A stretch of DNA of 64,000 nucleotides from Heliopora coerulea (lineage: Eukaryota; Cnidaria; Anthozoa; Scleralcyonacea; Helioporidae). The notes below the pieces were generated by a model. That model made no database searches. It saw nothing but the letters and a program-made list of their open reading frames with translations, and was not told the DNA's origin. Position 1 is the first letter of the stretch. Each line of letters opens with the position of its first letter. The stretch lies in contig JASJOG010000014.1 of the NCBI GenBank assembly GCA_030142905.1, forward strand, positions 3,293,001-3,357,000. Reading direction: 5' to 3'. Shown one piece after another: positions 42,291-54,800 of this stretch. The translations under genes and the position numbers were made by a program.

Positions 42291-45200
42291 TCTAAATCTG
42301 TTTTAAAAAATTCTTTAAGATATCTACCAAAATTTCCTGCAAGATTTTAAACTTATTTTGTTACATTTTCCACTTGTTTAGACGCGATAGCGTCATTGCA
42401 TGCTCGAGGAAAACCTGCAACGAAGGCTATTTACTGTTGAATGTTTGGACAGCCCCCGAGTTTTGGATGTACAGGAGTTTAAGTTCATCCAGACCATCTG
42501 ATTTCCAGATTTACTGTTTAAGTTCTCTAGGTAACTGGTTACAAAACGGTGAACAACTCTGTTTCCCTATTTTCTATCTCTTCTAAAATTTTGGACGATT
42601 GTACGTGGAAAGTTTCAGGTTCATATATGTAGGACGTCGAAAGGGTGCAGTTTAAGTATCATGAAAAAACAAAACATGATGATATGAGATAGCAATTTAT
42701 CCTCATTAACAAGCAGCTTAACAGTTTGATGTATTGCAAATCAGGTAGGAGAAAATCGTGAGAAGGTAAATCAGTCGTCATTAAAATGGTTAGTTTTTGT
42801 TGTCAGAACAACGTTCCTTTGAAAGGACTGAAAGAAAATGTTGGTTTTCCCTGATGATTACTTCTGTTCTGGAATGCCGAACTGGCTACGGGGATGACAA
42901 ACTGAAATGAACATCTGGTCGGTGTCCAAAAATCGCAGTATATCCTTCCCAAATGATGCCGAACGAGATTATCAAGACTGTAGCAGCTTTCATATTGACA
43001 AAGATCGTCCCCGTTTCTTACCATGGGCTACGAAGCGGCAGACGCTATTTGATACCTTACTAACAATTGTTATATTTGTGAATGTGCATAACTTTTTAAT
43101 TTGAAGTGTGGTAAGAAATTTCAAATGGGTTGTCGTATGGAGCAATTTGCGACCTGAAGATTCTCTTAAAGGCCAGTTAAAATGTAGAAAAAATCATTCA
43201 TAGGACATAAAACTTCAAAATGTTTTGACGCTGCTTGTCCCCAAGGAACCCCCTATACTTGGAACTGGTCACTGAAATGCCTGGATCGACCCCACATGCT
43301 GGTATAGTAGATAGTTATCCAGTGTAAATAAAGATATTCAAAACGATATCAACATGGGATGCAAACAAGAACGCGAAAACTAGAACGTCGTATCTGTAAT
43401 ATGCTCATTTTTCCAAAGTCTTATTAAAAATATGGATACACTGAGTTTAATTATAAGTCAGGAGTACTGCTGGAGTGGAAAGGCAGAGTCGATCGTTTTG
43501 ATTTTTGAGAGCTATGTGACGTTACTATGAAATGTTATGCTATCTATAGTCAAAATAGTCTTATCTTAAGTCCAAATTTAGTTAATTTAGCCTGAGCGAC
43601 TAGCCGTGGCTTAGAAACGTTGCAAATATAGTTGGGAAAAAAAGGTGAACTTTTTACTACTAAAATAAGAAAATTTTATTATTTTAATGTCAGAGACATT
43701 ACACTGAAGGGACCATCAAGTTTCGACATTTTTTTTTCAGTGAGTTCTATCACTTCTTCACCATTGTAGGGGTTCCTTGATGATGACACCGAAATATTTA
43801 CCTACTAAAGATTAGGGGTGGATTTAGATGGGGGCGCAGTGGAAGCGATATTATTGATTTTAAAAATATTGATTAGTTGCCATGCGATTTTTTGCTTGTT
43901 TAAAAAACACAAGTATTAAACTTGTCGACCACCAAGAATATTGATGATTGTTTGCAAAGAGAATCGCAACAAACAGCAAAGAAAAGGAAGAATGAATTGA
44001 AGAAATTTTTCAAAAATTCTTAGTAAATGAAATTTTTCAAAATTTCTTCCACTAAAACACAACATATTGGAATGAATTTGCAAAAAAATTTTGCCCCTCC
44101 GAGATCTTAAGGTGGTCTTACACTTAAAATGTGGAATTTTTTTAAAAATATTTTTGTGGCTATATGTTGTCTAAATTTTGTTTAGAATGCAATAGTAATG
44201 ACTTTGGGATGACCTTCAATGATTGTGTGGGGAACGGATCGACTCCGTTCCGAAGATCCCACTCTATTGCAAATCACTGCTCATAAGTAAAGTTTAAACT
44301 CATTTATTACATTCCCAATCGACGTAACTATGTTCTCAGTCAGGCAACAACAACGGAAGTTTCACATTCTTTTCTTTTTCTTTACTGATTACGTGGCATG
44401 CACATGACCTCTTCCGCTTAGACGTCATCGTCCTTAAACTATTAATAGTGATCAGTTTCCGACAATTGCCCACGGTGACCTTAAATGACCTCCTTAATTT
44501 TTAACGTTGACCTTGACATTGTCCTGTATCCAAAATGTCCAAATGTCCAAACAAATCAGCCATTTTACCGATTCTAATGTTACCAAATTTTCAACAGATA
44601 GCGAACATAACAATCTAGGAAATGAATCTGTAAAACTGAATTTCATGTTATAGCTCTTTCTAGAATTGTATATTGTATAGTTGTTTCGGCTGAACTTTTC
44701 AATGTTTTCTAAAGAAATCTGAAAAGCAATCTAGAAACGCAAAGAAAATTTGCAGGTTAGTACCTAGAGGAGATTTCTGATAATTTACTATAAAAGCCCA
44801 CAAAAGTCTTCCTTGTTAACTTGGTTATTGTATGTCATGTTTAAAAGTGGCTACACTTTTTCACTGTTTGCCTCATTGTTTTGGTAACCACGGCAACTGA
44901 ACAATAGAAAAGATGATTTTTATTGGTGTAATTTGATATTCCACCATGCTATGAAACACGTTTGCTTTAATATTTATGCATAGGAAAATCCATTCTTGGA
45001 TTAAGACTACCTTAAGAGGTGCAGTATGCGGTGGTGTTCAGTCTATGATCGCAATACCTCATCCGCAAATAGTTTATAAGTATGACTATCTGTCCAGGAG
45101 AATTTCTTATCGTACGCTTTGCAAGATTTCACTGAGTTGCTGTACTTTTTCAGTCAGTATCCCCTTGAGTGACCTAGGAACATTATTAAACGGGACTATT

Positions 45201-45945
45201 TGGGTAATGTATTGCAAGCAATATTAAGTTTCATACCAATCGCTGTGACCGATATTGTGTTGTCGTGATCAGCAGCATACACAGTTGTCAGTTTACGAAG
45301 AAATCAGGTCATCCTTTTTTACAAGAACGCCTGATTAGTTGAGGTCGAAACTCGTAATGTCCAGTATCGTTCACCAGGCGTTGTTAAGCGCGCTCTTGAT
45401 CGCCGCGGCAAAAGGATGGTTTTTTATGGCGAAACCTCAAGGTAGGAGAACTTTCGCAGCGACTATCTAATTTGTCGCATTGTTATGCTGTATGGTTAAG
45501 TGAACGTTCGCTGACTTGAAGCTTATATTTACAATTTTTGTAATTAAAGTTATTGTTGGAATTATAATTATTAGACTTAGGTGTAGACTAATTAATTAAG
45601 GCTTGGCTGGATGCAGCTTCAGTTACCATACTATGAATGTATATGAATGTGCTCCAATTCCATTTCCGGTGACCACACTGACAATTTGGTTTAACAATAT
45701 TCCAGTCCTGCGACGAGTTCCTTTCGGCCAAAGCAATTCTTCGAAAGCGCTTGGATAATTTTTTGTTGGATCAGGAATGACTTTAGGAAACGATGAATAA
45801 TATTGATATCCCGATGTACTCCTAGTCTAACCCGAGTTTTGATGCTTTGTCTATGGGAAAATGTCCTGCATTGTAAGTAGCTGTGAATGGTATTAAACCA
45901 ATAACAGGTGAACAAACTGTCTCACGAAAAACCGTTTCATTTTAG
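42291..45945. other. Intergenic with SINE and hAT-like scraps
   Basis: About 43245-43330 resembles the SINE tail (GTTATCCAGTGTAAATAAAG, compare 52475). About 43817-44105 may be a decayed hAT-like element (AGGGGTGGATTTAGATG on the left, TTTTGCCCCTCCGAGATC on the right). No gene is supported; the frame 44976-45227 has no motif. Confidence 0.35.
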
Positions 45946-46165
45946 GAACTGGGTGGAACAAGCTATCAGGTAGGCTTTACTTTCGTGTGCTATTTTCATC
46001 CTCCCTTTCTGGACTACCTCAAACTTGTGCGACATTTGATACACTCTTCTTCAAGCTTTTTGACATGAGTCCTGTGGAGTGCGATAACAAGTATAAATAT
46101 TTGAGTAGTTCATCAGAAGTTTCCCCTTGGTTCGTTCCTCAGTCAAATTTCGTTTATGTCAGCAG
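45946..46165 (+). CDS. Orphan exon-like segment
   Basis: A 220-bp open segment bounded by a good acceptor (TTTCATTTTAG) and donor (AGCAG|GTAAGG). It encodes TGWNKLSGRLYFRVLFSS, LPQTCATFDTLFFKLFDMSP and SPWFVPQSNFVYVS. No domain is recognised. A possible next mini-exon lies at about 46317-46361 (TTTTAAAG acceptor, GTAAGTTT donor). It could belong to a host gene whose other exons are outside reach or too diverged to see. Codon use looks coding-like, but homology is unproven. Confidence 0.4.
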
Positions 46166-46448
46166 GTAAGGATCTGTCAACATAAAACTAAAAAGAACTA
46201 GCTAATATCTTACAAAAAACCCATTCTAGAAAAATTGTTAAACCATGGTTATACGTTTGATCTGTCTTCGATTGCTATCGTTGTCGATATTTGGAATGGA
46301 TTACCTGTTTTATTTTAAAGTTGCATTCGTTGTTTATGTCCGAAGCTGGTACTGAAGAGAGCTGTGTAAGTTTTTTTTTGCAGATAATAAACTACTTAAT
46401 AAATGCTTCAATTTTATCTATTCTTGAACCTGCTGTGGTTGATTTACT
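46166..46448. other. No further gene recognised
   Basis: Contains the possible mini-exon at about 46317-46361; otherwise AT-rich. Confidence 0.3.
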
Positions 46449-47330
46449 TCACAACCAGTCGGTCGTAAAGTCGTGAGTTGCGTCAAAGTAAATTTTACGG
46501 AATTGAAAAGGATCGGCAAACAATTCGGTCATGCAATTTCTATAGTCTACCTGCTTTAATAGAACTACACCACTGCCTTTATCAGATTTCAGAATGGGGT
46601 GTTTGTTGTTCAAGTCCATAAGAATTTTGATCCGCTTGTGGTCTTGGTGCAATTGTTTGTGATCAAAGTCTACGAAGTTACACGCCAGGGCGTTGATGGA
46701 ATGTTTGACCTTTTGTTGTGTGATATAACCATCAGGAAGTAGGTTTTATCGTTTTAGCTGGTCCCATATTGATTCTGCCGTGGCAGTGATGTCAGATTCT
46801 TTTGGTCGTGTTGCCAGGTTATGTTTAAGTCCAAATTGCAAGATCGAGTCTTGTTCACTTGTGATTGTGTCGCCTGTCAAGTTTGTTATGATTTCATTTG
46901 GATTTTTCGTAATGCCCGTTGAAATGTTACGTTCACGAAGAAAAATTAGAAAGTTTTGATTGTGGAGATCTGAGGCTTCTAATATCTTTCTATCCATTGG
47001 TCGTTTGGTGCTGTATTTTAAAGCGATATTCTTAAGCCAGGATGTGCGAGTAGAGATCAGTTGTTCTTGTTCGCGTAGTTGCGTCTTTAGTTCTTTTACA
47101 GTATAGCGTTTTTCTTGTATTGCCTCTTTAAGAATCTTGCGGTGGTATGAGTTTCGTAATTTCATGCGTTTTGACTTGAGATTCTTCCAGCGAACGAACT
47201 TTGGAGTGATGTTATTGTCACGGCATCGCAGCAGGAATTTGCGGTCTAGTTCAGTTTTCTCGGAAAGTGTTAAGTTAGTATATATAGCACAACCACGTGT
47301 AATTCTATCATTCCTGAAGATGACTAAAAG
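46449..47330 (-). pseudogene. Penelope-like element, N-terminal region to RT start
   Basis: The frame is open upstream of the Met at 47165 as far as about 47330, reading ITRGCAIYTNLTLSEKTELD, CRDNNITPKFVRWKNLKSKR, then RNSYHRKILKEAIQEKRYTV. This basic, helical region matches the N-terminus of Penelope-like RTs. It continues with FGLKHNLATRPKESD and, after a stop near 46745, DHKQLHQDHKRIKILMDLN and HPILKSDKGSGVVLLKQVDY, the RT1 motif (x-SDKG-x-VVL). The rest of the RT is missing. One stop and a sharp 3' end at 46449 make it a pseudogene. Confidence 0.75.
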
Positions 47331-47342
47331 TTAGTCGAAACG
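47313..47342 (+). other. Hammerhead-like motif next to the Penelope 5' region
   Basis: CCTGAAGATGACTAAAAGTT then AGTCGAAACG. GACTAA/TTAGTC forms a perfect 6-bp stem II with an AAG loop, followed by GAAAC. The first core strand is CUGAAGA instead of CUGAUGA. It lies antisense to the coding remnant. Confidence 0.55.
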
Positions 47343-47510
47343 TAGAATAAAAAAATGTTATCCTTGTTCGGAGTTACCGTTGTTTTGTATTTACACTTTA
47401 CAATACCTACATGTCTGCCATATTTTTGTAAACCAATTAATTTTTATGAAGGATTTATATTTATGGTAAGTCGTGCCCGCCTTGGATTATAATTTAGACT
47501 ATCTTTAAAC

Positions 47511-47586
47511 GGGGGATCGGGAAATCGGGAAATCGGGGAATCAGGGAATCAGGGAATAGGGAAATAGAGGAACCGGGGAACAGGTT
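47511..47586. repeat. Short G/A-rich tandem repeat
   Basis: Units of 9-10 bp such as GGGAAATC and GGGAATCA repeat about eight times. Confidence 0.8.
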
Positions 47587-47606
47587 CATACTCACAAAAA
47601 TCAGAA

Positions 47607-47800
47607 CTATAATAAGAAGGGAGTTATATGCGAAGGTCGATCAACCTTCGCTTTTGACGGCTCCTGAACTTCTGACGAATCTTTATGACTGTTAATCTTC
47701 TTTATTGTTTCAACTGCCAGTTTCACTAGAGCTTTCCACAATTGGCAGTCTTGATGCCGAACATCTTGTAAGAATTTAAGAAAGTGTTGCATATTCCGAG
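47607..47800 (-). CDS. Putative terminal exon, unidentified
   Basis: A minus-strand open segment after an acceptor-like CCCTTCTAG. It encodes RNMQHFLKFLQDVRHQDCQ, LWKALVKLAVETIKKINS and a K/S/E-rich tail, ending in a stop at 47607. The protein looks amphipathic helical and plausible, but I cannot name it and see no partner exon. Confidence 0.3.
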
Positions 47801-49494
47801 AGCTAGAAGGGTACGAGTGTAATGTAGCTAAAAAAACCTAGCAATAAACAGAAAGACATAATCCAAATTTGTTTTTAATCACGCACTACCAACGTAGTTA
47901 CCAAGGTTTCGGTAATTAACCGAGACTTAATGAGAAGGGCAAACGCCGGCCAGAAATATTTTATTAAAGAGCTTTCTGCTGCCAGTCTGTTGCCATCAAC
48001 GGGTTAAACAAAAATGAAACAGGCATATAGTATCATACTAGTTAGAGAATGTCTTTCTCATTAACTCATATTGTATAATCTTAACCACGCATCAACAAAC
48101 TTCTCCAGAAGTATATAATTAATAAGCAATACGAACTAAGAAACGCCATGGGGAAGTGCAATAGTGAACACAAGAAGTGGTTCACACTTTAACAGTCCCA
48201 CTTATTGTCGACTCAATAAAACATAATCCAGTCAAAAGCAATTCCCCATTCCTTCTTTTAAAGATAGCCTTATAATTTATATCACTGAGATTTTCCTTGC
48301 GAGGTAGGTGTGTATAGCGTTTGCCTCATCTTGCTTTTGGAACTCTCTGAATGACAACAGGTTGGCTTCAATATGAGTATTTATTGATTTACTCTTCCGT
48401 TTTTCTTTAAATGTACTCAAATAAACCGGAGAGCTATGAAATCAGCATTGACTCTTTTTCATGCCGCATACCCCGAATTTTTGATTTTACTCAGCAGAAT
48501 GCCAGACGATTTTACATGTCTGGACAAAACGTCTCGAATCTGTAGGGGTACACAAAGTGGATTAGTTAACTGAGGCGGGGACTTCAAATTTTCTTAAGTA
48601 CTGTAATAATTGTATGAGTGTCGTCAGAACTGGAGGGGGGAGTAAGTCTTTAAGCGCGCATTATTCGAAGTCTAAGGTTGACAATCGTAAAGAGACATTC
48701 AGTATTGAAACAACAAGGTTTGCCAAACTGTCTTGTTCGGCTAAACCGACACAGCCTATACAGTTGATACAGTTAATTTAGCTAAGAGTTTGGCCAATGT
48801 TCTAACAAAGATAAGTGACCATCAAACAACTGCTTAAATTCCTGACCGCTGAGGAAACCAATGATCACATCTTCATTAGTGCACAGCCTTATTTTCAATA
48901 TTGTACACTTTCCAATCAATACTGCACAGTAAAATAGGCCATGGTAACGGTTGCCTATTTTTTGTAACTTGTTACAAATGCAGTGACATTAGAAAAAATG
49001 TAAATACTTATACTAGCTGAAGTTGCTCTTTGATGACACAACAATTTTGGACAAAACCTGTTGAAACAAATTAGGACATCATCTTTATTTCTTTCTTCTC
49101 AACGTAAACGTCTGTTAAAAAGGTGCTTCCCCATTCCCCCTTAACGATGTTGAGTGTTCGTGAGGTTACACAGTTAAAAACAACCTTGAAATGGAGGGGG
49201 TGGAAGGAGGAATGCCCAAATGTAAGGATACAAATTCTGTTAATTGAATAAAGTTATCTCAACAATTTTGACCAAGATTGTAGTTAAAATGTTACTATAT
49301 TTACTGAAGTCGAAAGAAACAAGAACTGGACACTCATCACTTACATGTATTTTATAGTTCCCAGTCTCTGTTCATTTTTCTTAGCTTCAGTATCACTAAC
49401 ACAAATTAATATAATACAGTTATGAAGACACGTTTAATGCAGTTTATTTCAAGTTCCATTGAATCTGTAGACAATCGAACGTGCATACTGTGCA
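47801..49494. other. No gene recognised
   Basis: AT-rich. CAGAATGCCAGACGATTTTA at about 48494 belongs to the dispersed TCTGGC repeat family. Confidence 0.35.
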
Positions 49495-49560
49495 GAGGTG
49501 TATCAAGGTGGTGATACGCCCAGGGCAAATTCTGTTTATGGCGCCCCCTCGGCTTACCTG
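49495..49560. mobile_element. hAT-type terminus, partner end not found
   Basis: CAGAGGTGTATCAAGG matches the left terminus of the MITE at 22864 (14 of 16) and is followed by GATACGCCCAGGGC and GGCGCCCCCT, G/C-rich as in that family. The other end and target duplication could not be located. Confidence 0.45.
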
Positions 49561-49801
49561 ATATCATGATTACATGCTAATTTCTGATAATAGATATTCT
49601 TTAGGTAAAACATGTTTTTGAAATCTGAGTGAATAAACATTGGGCAGAAATAAAATGTTTAACTCGCATTTTACAAAAGGCTAACGTATTTGCATAAAGG
49701 ATTTAAGAAGAAGTGATTTTTTATTATGTATTTGTTTTACTGGAAGGCGTCTTAAAGATAATCCGCGTTATTTGCCTTTGATTGAGTGTTGAGTCGTAAA
49801 T

Positions 49802-50062
49802 ATGGAGAGTGATGAAGAAATGTTTATCAGGCAGAACGTGTTTTCGCAGCAAAATATTCACTCTGAGTTTGATTTAAAAGATGTATGCGGTGAAATAATC
49901 AGTGAAGAGGTTAGTGCTGATTTGGAAACGACTCGTTTTTTCCTAAAAGGAGGAAGAGACGACAATTCATCCACAGGTAACTTGATTAAGGAGAAACATT
50001 TGATTAGTAACAGACGAAGAGCAGGAGAAAAGGAAAGATTCGAGGACTCCTGCAAATACTAA
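49802..50062 (+). CDS. Unidentified open reading frame, 86 aa
   Basis: Begins ATGGAGAGTGATGAAGAAAT. It encodes an acidic segment (MESDEEMFIRQNVFSQQN, CGEIISEEVSADLE) and a basic C-terminus (NRRRAGEKERFE). No known domain. It could be a first exon, with a possible donor CACAG|GTAACT at 49977, or a fragment of a transposon gene, since a hAT-like end lies 300 bp upstream. Confidence 0.25.
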   Translation: MESDEEMFIRQNVFSQQNIHSEFDLKDVCGEIISEEVSADLETTRFFLKGGRDDNSSTGNLIKEKHLISNRRRAGEKERFEDSCKY

Positions 50063-51732
50063 AATCAACATGCATGGGTAGTTTGTTGTTGGGCTGAATG
50101 GGCAGACGTATGTAATGCGAAAGCTAAGCCTGTGAAATAGAAGTTTACCAATCGATATAGGAAGAAGTGACATATGTGAAATTAAGAAATCTTGCCAAAC
50201 TGATAATGTTAAGGAGGGGAAAAATCCTGTAGTTTTTGAGAAGTGTACCGTTTCTTGTTTCAAGTAATTTTAATGTTTCCTGATATTGGAAAATTTTGAA
50301 ATTGTTAGACACTGTTTAATGTAAAAATAATTTGTGTGTAGAAAAATTAGAGATTTAGTTGAAAAGAGTTCAGTTGATTAAATTATATTTCGTCTTATAA
50401 ATTCAAGAAATGTAAGTGATTTCCTAAGAATGCGTACGAATACCTTTCCAAGAAGCATCCCTTGAATTTATAATACAAAATTTTATTGAATTTATAAGCC
50501 CTATTCTTCCCTACAGAATATCAAATTTCCTCACCCGGGCTTTTAGACAGTTGCATGTTTCATGGGTATGTAAGTTAAATAAAGGATTACGAATAACCAA
50601 AAAAAATCCGCAAAAAATCCCCAAAATGTCGTCAATCATGAAATAGGATTAAAATCAATACATAAAATTCCATGAATCCTTTAATTACCAATGCCGATGC
50701 CTAAGCTGATAAGCTTGCCTTCCGGTAACTGGAATAAAATATGAAAAGGGTCTTCTTTTAGACAAAAAGGTTAACTGAGGCAGCTGTTTCACTCTTTGAC
50801 AACAGGAGAAGCCCTAGAGCTCAGTCAAATCGTCTGATGGATTGCCAGAATAAAATACAAAAATACTTTTCATGCAAGCTAAGGTTAATCCTGGTTTCTG
50901 CGAAATCCCAAGAATTTGAAAATTGCTTTATAGCTTCTGTTGTGATTAGTGCGACTAACGTAAATCATAGCAACCGCTATCGTAATGATGCAACTATTTT
51001 GATCAATCTTGGCCTCAGTAACGTCGATTTCTTAAATGTAGAATTCTTGCCATTTAATGGTAACTAAACTGTACGGCGTAAAATGCAATAATCGGTTCTG
51101 ATCTTATCGGAAGCATTTTCACTAAATGTAGGTGATGACTCTCCAACCAGATCTTTGAGCTCGCTGAACAAAAGTTTTTTTTTTTTTTTTTTTGTCTTTT
51201 TCTTTTTTATTTCTCTAAGTAAATGAAAAGGGGAAAGAGCTGCAGACTCCGCACTTCAATGCCTCTCAGTGGCTGCATTGTGCAAAGTTTGCAACAGTCA
51301 GACAAATCCCTAAATGTTTTCTTACTCAGAAAGTGTATTCCTTCTCTATTTTTAATTATGCCTCTATCATTATGATTGTCAGCATCACTTTCATACTATC
51401 ACCTCTTATACTACTACTACCCCTATCAGTACCACCGCGTACAACACTAACCTTTCTAACTTTCACAATATCGTAGTCATAGTGATGTTGCAACTGTAAT
51501 CGCTTCTGTTTCAGTACTATACTTTTCTACTAATCTAGTCACATGGGGGAAATTCAGCGGCCTACCAACCAAAGTTTCTGATGCTCAGAAGAATAATTGG
51601 CAGAAGACTGTACCTTCTGATTGTATGTTGCGAACTCTTTAAAGGAATTTTGCCACATTTCTGAAGACATAAAACCCTCTATTATGAGTTTGGGTAGCTT
51701 ATTTTAAGGTCTCGTGTACTTTCTAAATTCAG
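50063..51732. other. No gene recognised; dispersed repeat and poly(T)
   Basis: About 50780-50860 is a copy of the TCTGGC-type dispersed repeat (AAATCGTCTGATGGATTGCC). A T19-like run lies at 51174-51193. The signal-peptide exon of the 51.7-kb gene should lie in or before this stretch but was not found. Confidence 0.4.
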
Positions 51733-51833
51733 CCAATTCTTACTTTCATGGGAATCGCTACGTACTTGGGGATGACAAATCAGTGATGTTGCTCTTTGAT
51801 TCCACCGGACAGATTGCTGGGATACAATTTGGC
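51733..51833 (+). CDS. Exon 2 of the paralogue
   Basis: 101 bp, phase 1 to 0. VMLLFDSTGQIAGIQFG aligns with [17 protein letters not shown] of the minus-strand gene. Confidence 0.85.
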
Positions 51834-54800
51834 GTGAGTTAAACGCTTGTTTATACATTAATAGTTAAGTCAATGTCATTTAAATAATGATAATTACGTT
51901 CGAACTCGACAAACAGGTTAGACGTACATGAAGTTTGAAACTTAGACCACACAGTTGCCATTCACTTGGCAAGTTTTGGTGGTTGTTTTTGGTTTTTTTG
52001 GGTTTTTTTGTACTTTTGATCTTTAATTTGTTCATTTTGTTTGTTTTTCCTGTTGTGTTGGTTTTTTTTGATTTGTTTTGTTTTGGTTTTTTTTGGGGTT
52101 TTTTTATTACTCGAAAGGTTCAGATTGTTCATGTACGAGATAAATGACAAAATCTTTAAAGAAGTGGTATTCTGATGTTTATGCCCCACAAAAGCAACAA
52201 GGTTGACATGCATTCAAGTGCTTATGAACCGAAAACTCGGGGTTATTGGTGGCTCAGTGGTCGTGCGCGTGTCTCTCACCACTGTGACTAAGGTGCAGTC
52301 ATCTGATTAACGTTACCTTGGTAACATGTGAGAAGAGTGTTATCCAGTTTGACTCAACCACGCACCGCCTGTTTTTCTCCAGGTACTCCGGTTCTTGACC
52401 TGTAGTAACACTGGACCCATCAGCATCGCTCTCACTGGACCTCTAGGGGTAGCATCTTAGGTAGTTGAAAGGGTTATCCAGTATAAATATAGACATCTTT
52501 CTATTACTTTTTTACCGGTGCTCCACATTGACATAAGCATTTGAAGTTTGTACTTCATGACGAAGGTAGTATAGGATCTAGGTCAGAGAAATCTAAATCT
52601 TTAACTCTTTCCCGGAGAAATTTGTCTTCTGTTATTTTGCTTTGTCTAACGCTAGAAAATTTCACTTGTCAAGTGGCGAGATCCTGCTAAGAAAGCGTTA
52701 CAGATTTTGCTGTTCGTTGTCAGAAAGAGGTTCATTAGTATACATGAATGTTCATTAACGCGTACGTATGATAATTTGAAAGAACTGGAGAAAAATATTA
52801 TCATTATTCCTGTATTGAACAAATATATTTGTTGAAATTTCAATCTATATTCATTTCAATTAATGTAATATTCTTATATTGTAATAAGCAGTTACTAAGG
52901 TTGTCAAGCCATTCGTTGAATCTACTTTTATCTCAATACAACATGGCTTTCCTTCTGGTTCAGTCCTGCAATTTAACAAAGGATGCTCATGCCTCTAAAT
53001 ATTGGAGGTGATCCCAATCAAACATGCAATCTTGCTGAGGGTGCAAGTCTGTTGTTGACCATGCAGAATGAGCAAGAATTTTATTATTTTGCAAATATTT
53101 AGACAGCCACATATGTAGGAGAAAATGTCCTTTTTCCGTTTTATTCCTTTCTGAAGTACCTGGCAGTTCATAGGAACTGAGTCAACTTAGATAGACTGAG
53201 CTAACCGACAAACAAAGGAAAACCTTCTGGCTTCCAGTCCTATGAACTGCAAGGCACTTCAGGAAGGAATAAACAACAAGAAACAAGACATTTTCTCCCG
53301 CATATGTGACTGTATAAATATTTGGAAAATACTAAAATTCTTTCTTATTCTGCATGTTTATTTTTGTTTGTTTTTTTTTCACTCACTTTTAAGAGGTTAA
53401 TTGCTGACTATATTGCTCTCAAACCGAGTTTCAAAGTGAATTGAGGAATACTTATGAAATTGGGGTAGAGATTAAAAATCTACATACGTTTGTATTGTGA
53501 AAAAATGATCATAACCTACGGAGTTAAATTAATTGATATTCACTTATAGGAGAAATTTACATTATTATATCAAATTGAAATCTGTGAAATTTGATAGGCT
53601 ATCCCTACTATTTATTGCCTTCCAAGAATAAGTAAAATAAAATAGGCTAAATTGACCAATCATATCAACAAAATATATACCGATTACTCAACATTTACTA
53701 GAAATTGTCCAAGTTTATATTAAGTTGCTAAATATCAGGTGAATCTTTTACTTCTCAAATAAATATTTGTTGACCCAACTTCAGTGCGTTCACAAGCCTT
53801 AATCAAAATTTCGGGGGAAAAGTAAGATAACCGTTATTTTCACTGGTCAAGTGACTATTGAACAGGACATATAGAATTTTAGCCAAATTACCTCATAACT
53901 ACCTATATCTATAGATAAAAAAACCAAATAATTTGAAAATTATTTAAAAATAGCTTAGACGGAAGAAGAATAGTTGCCAAACCACTCCATAGATAGTCAG
54001 AAGTTTTATTTTTTTACCTGGACTCTTTGCAACTTGCTATTCCATGTTGGATACCATCACTAAATACCATAAGTAAATTACCACTTAAAGTGGCTGCAAC
54101 TTTCTTCTTTAATTTCTGGTAATGAAGGTCTAAACATTGTACTGGGTCATTGATATTGAAATTCATTTAAAAAAAAGCTAGTTGTAATTTTAATACATAG
54201 GATCTGAAAGTTACAGGTAATTATTAAGGCAATTAAAATTTCTAAATCCCAAGACCTTTGTTCAATGACTAAAGAACTTTTTCATTCTCAGATTCAAAAA
54301 TCGAAAGCACACCATGATAGCTACAACAAGAGTTACTGGATTCCCGATGGAGACGTCATGGTAATCACAGCATATTTTGTACATCCTTCTGTCATATGCA
54401 AGGGTGGACGAAAGAAGTCATCTTACATCGGTGAAGATTTGTATATCCAATCTGGGCCGTCTGTTGAAGACTTGATGAAAATTCCTTTTAAGGAGAGCGA
54501 TCTTGCGTCAACAAAGTGGGTGAAAGGAAAGTGCTTTTATTCTATGGGTAAGAAACCGGCTCATTATAAGGTTTTCCAATTTTGTTCAGTATTTCTTTAA
54601 AACAAAAAAGAATGTGTCATATCTTCGAAAAACGCCTGCTACAAAATGAAAAGCTCCAGATTAAAGAATTATAATTTAAAAAAAATACGAGAAAATTTAT
54701 ACTTAGGTCAAACTATGTGAAGAACTTCGAAAGCACTGCGAAAATAAGACTTTAGGCTCGCCATATACATAACCCTTGCAAACTAGTCTCACTCTTTCTT

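Noticed and set aside
51402..51480. Signal-peptide exon for the plus-strand paralogue (a hydrophobic stretch after ATGATTGTCAGC)
   Set aside because: No GT donor in the required phase follows, and the frame soon ends.
51935..52213. Phe/Val-rich and Lys/Gln-rich small proteins
   Set aside because: Low-complexity T/G tract read on both strands, within an intron.
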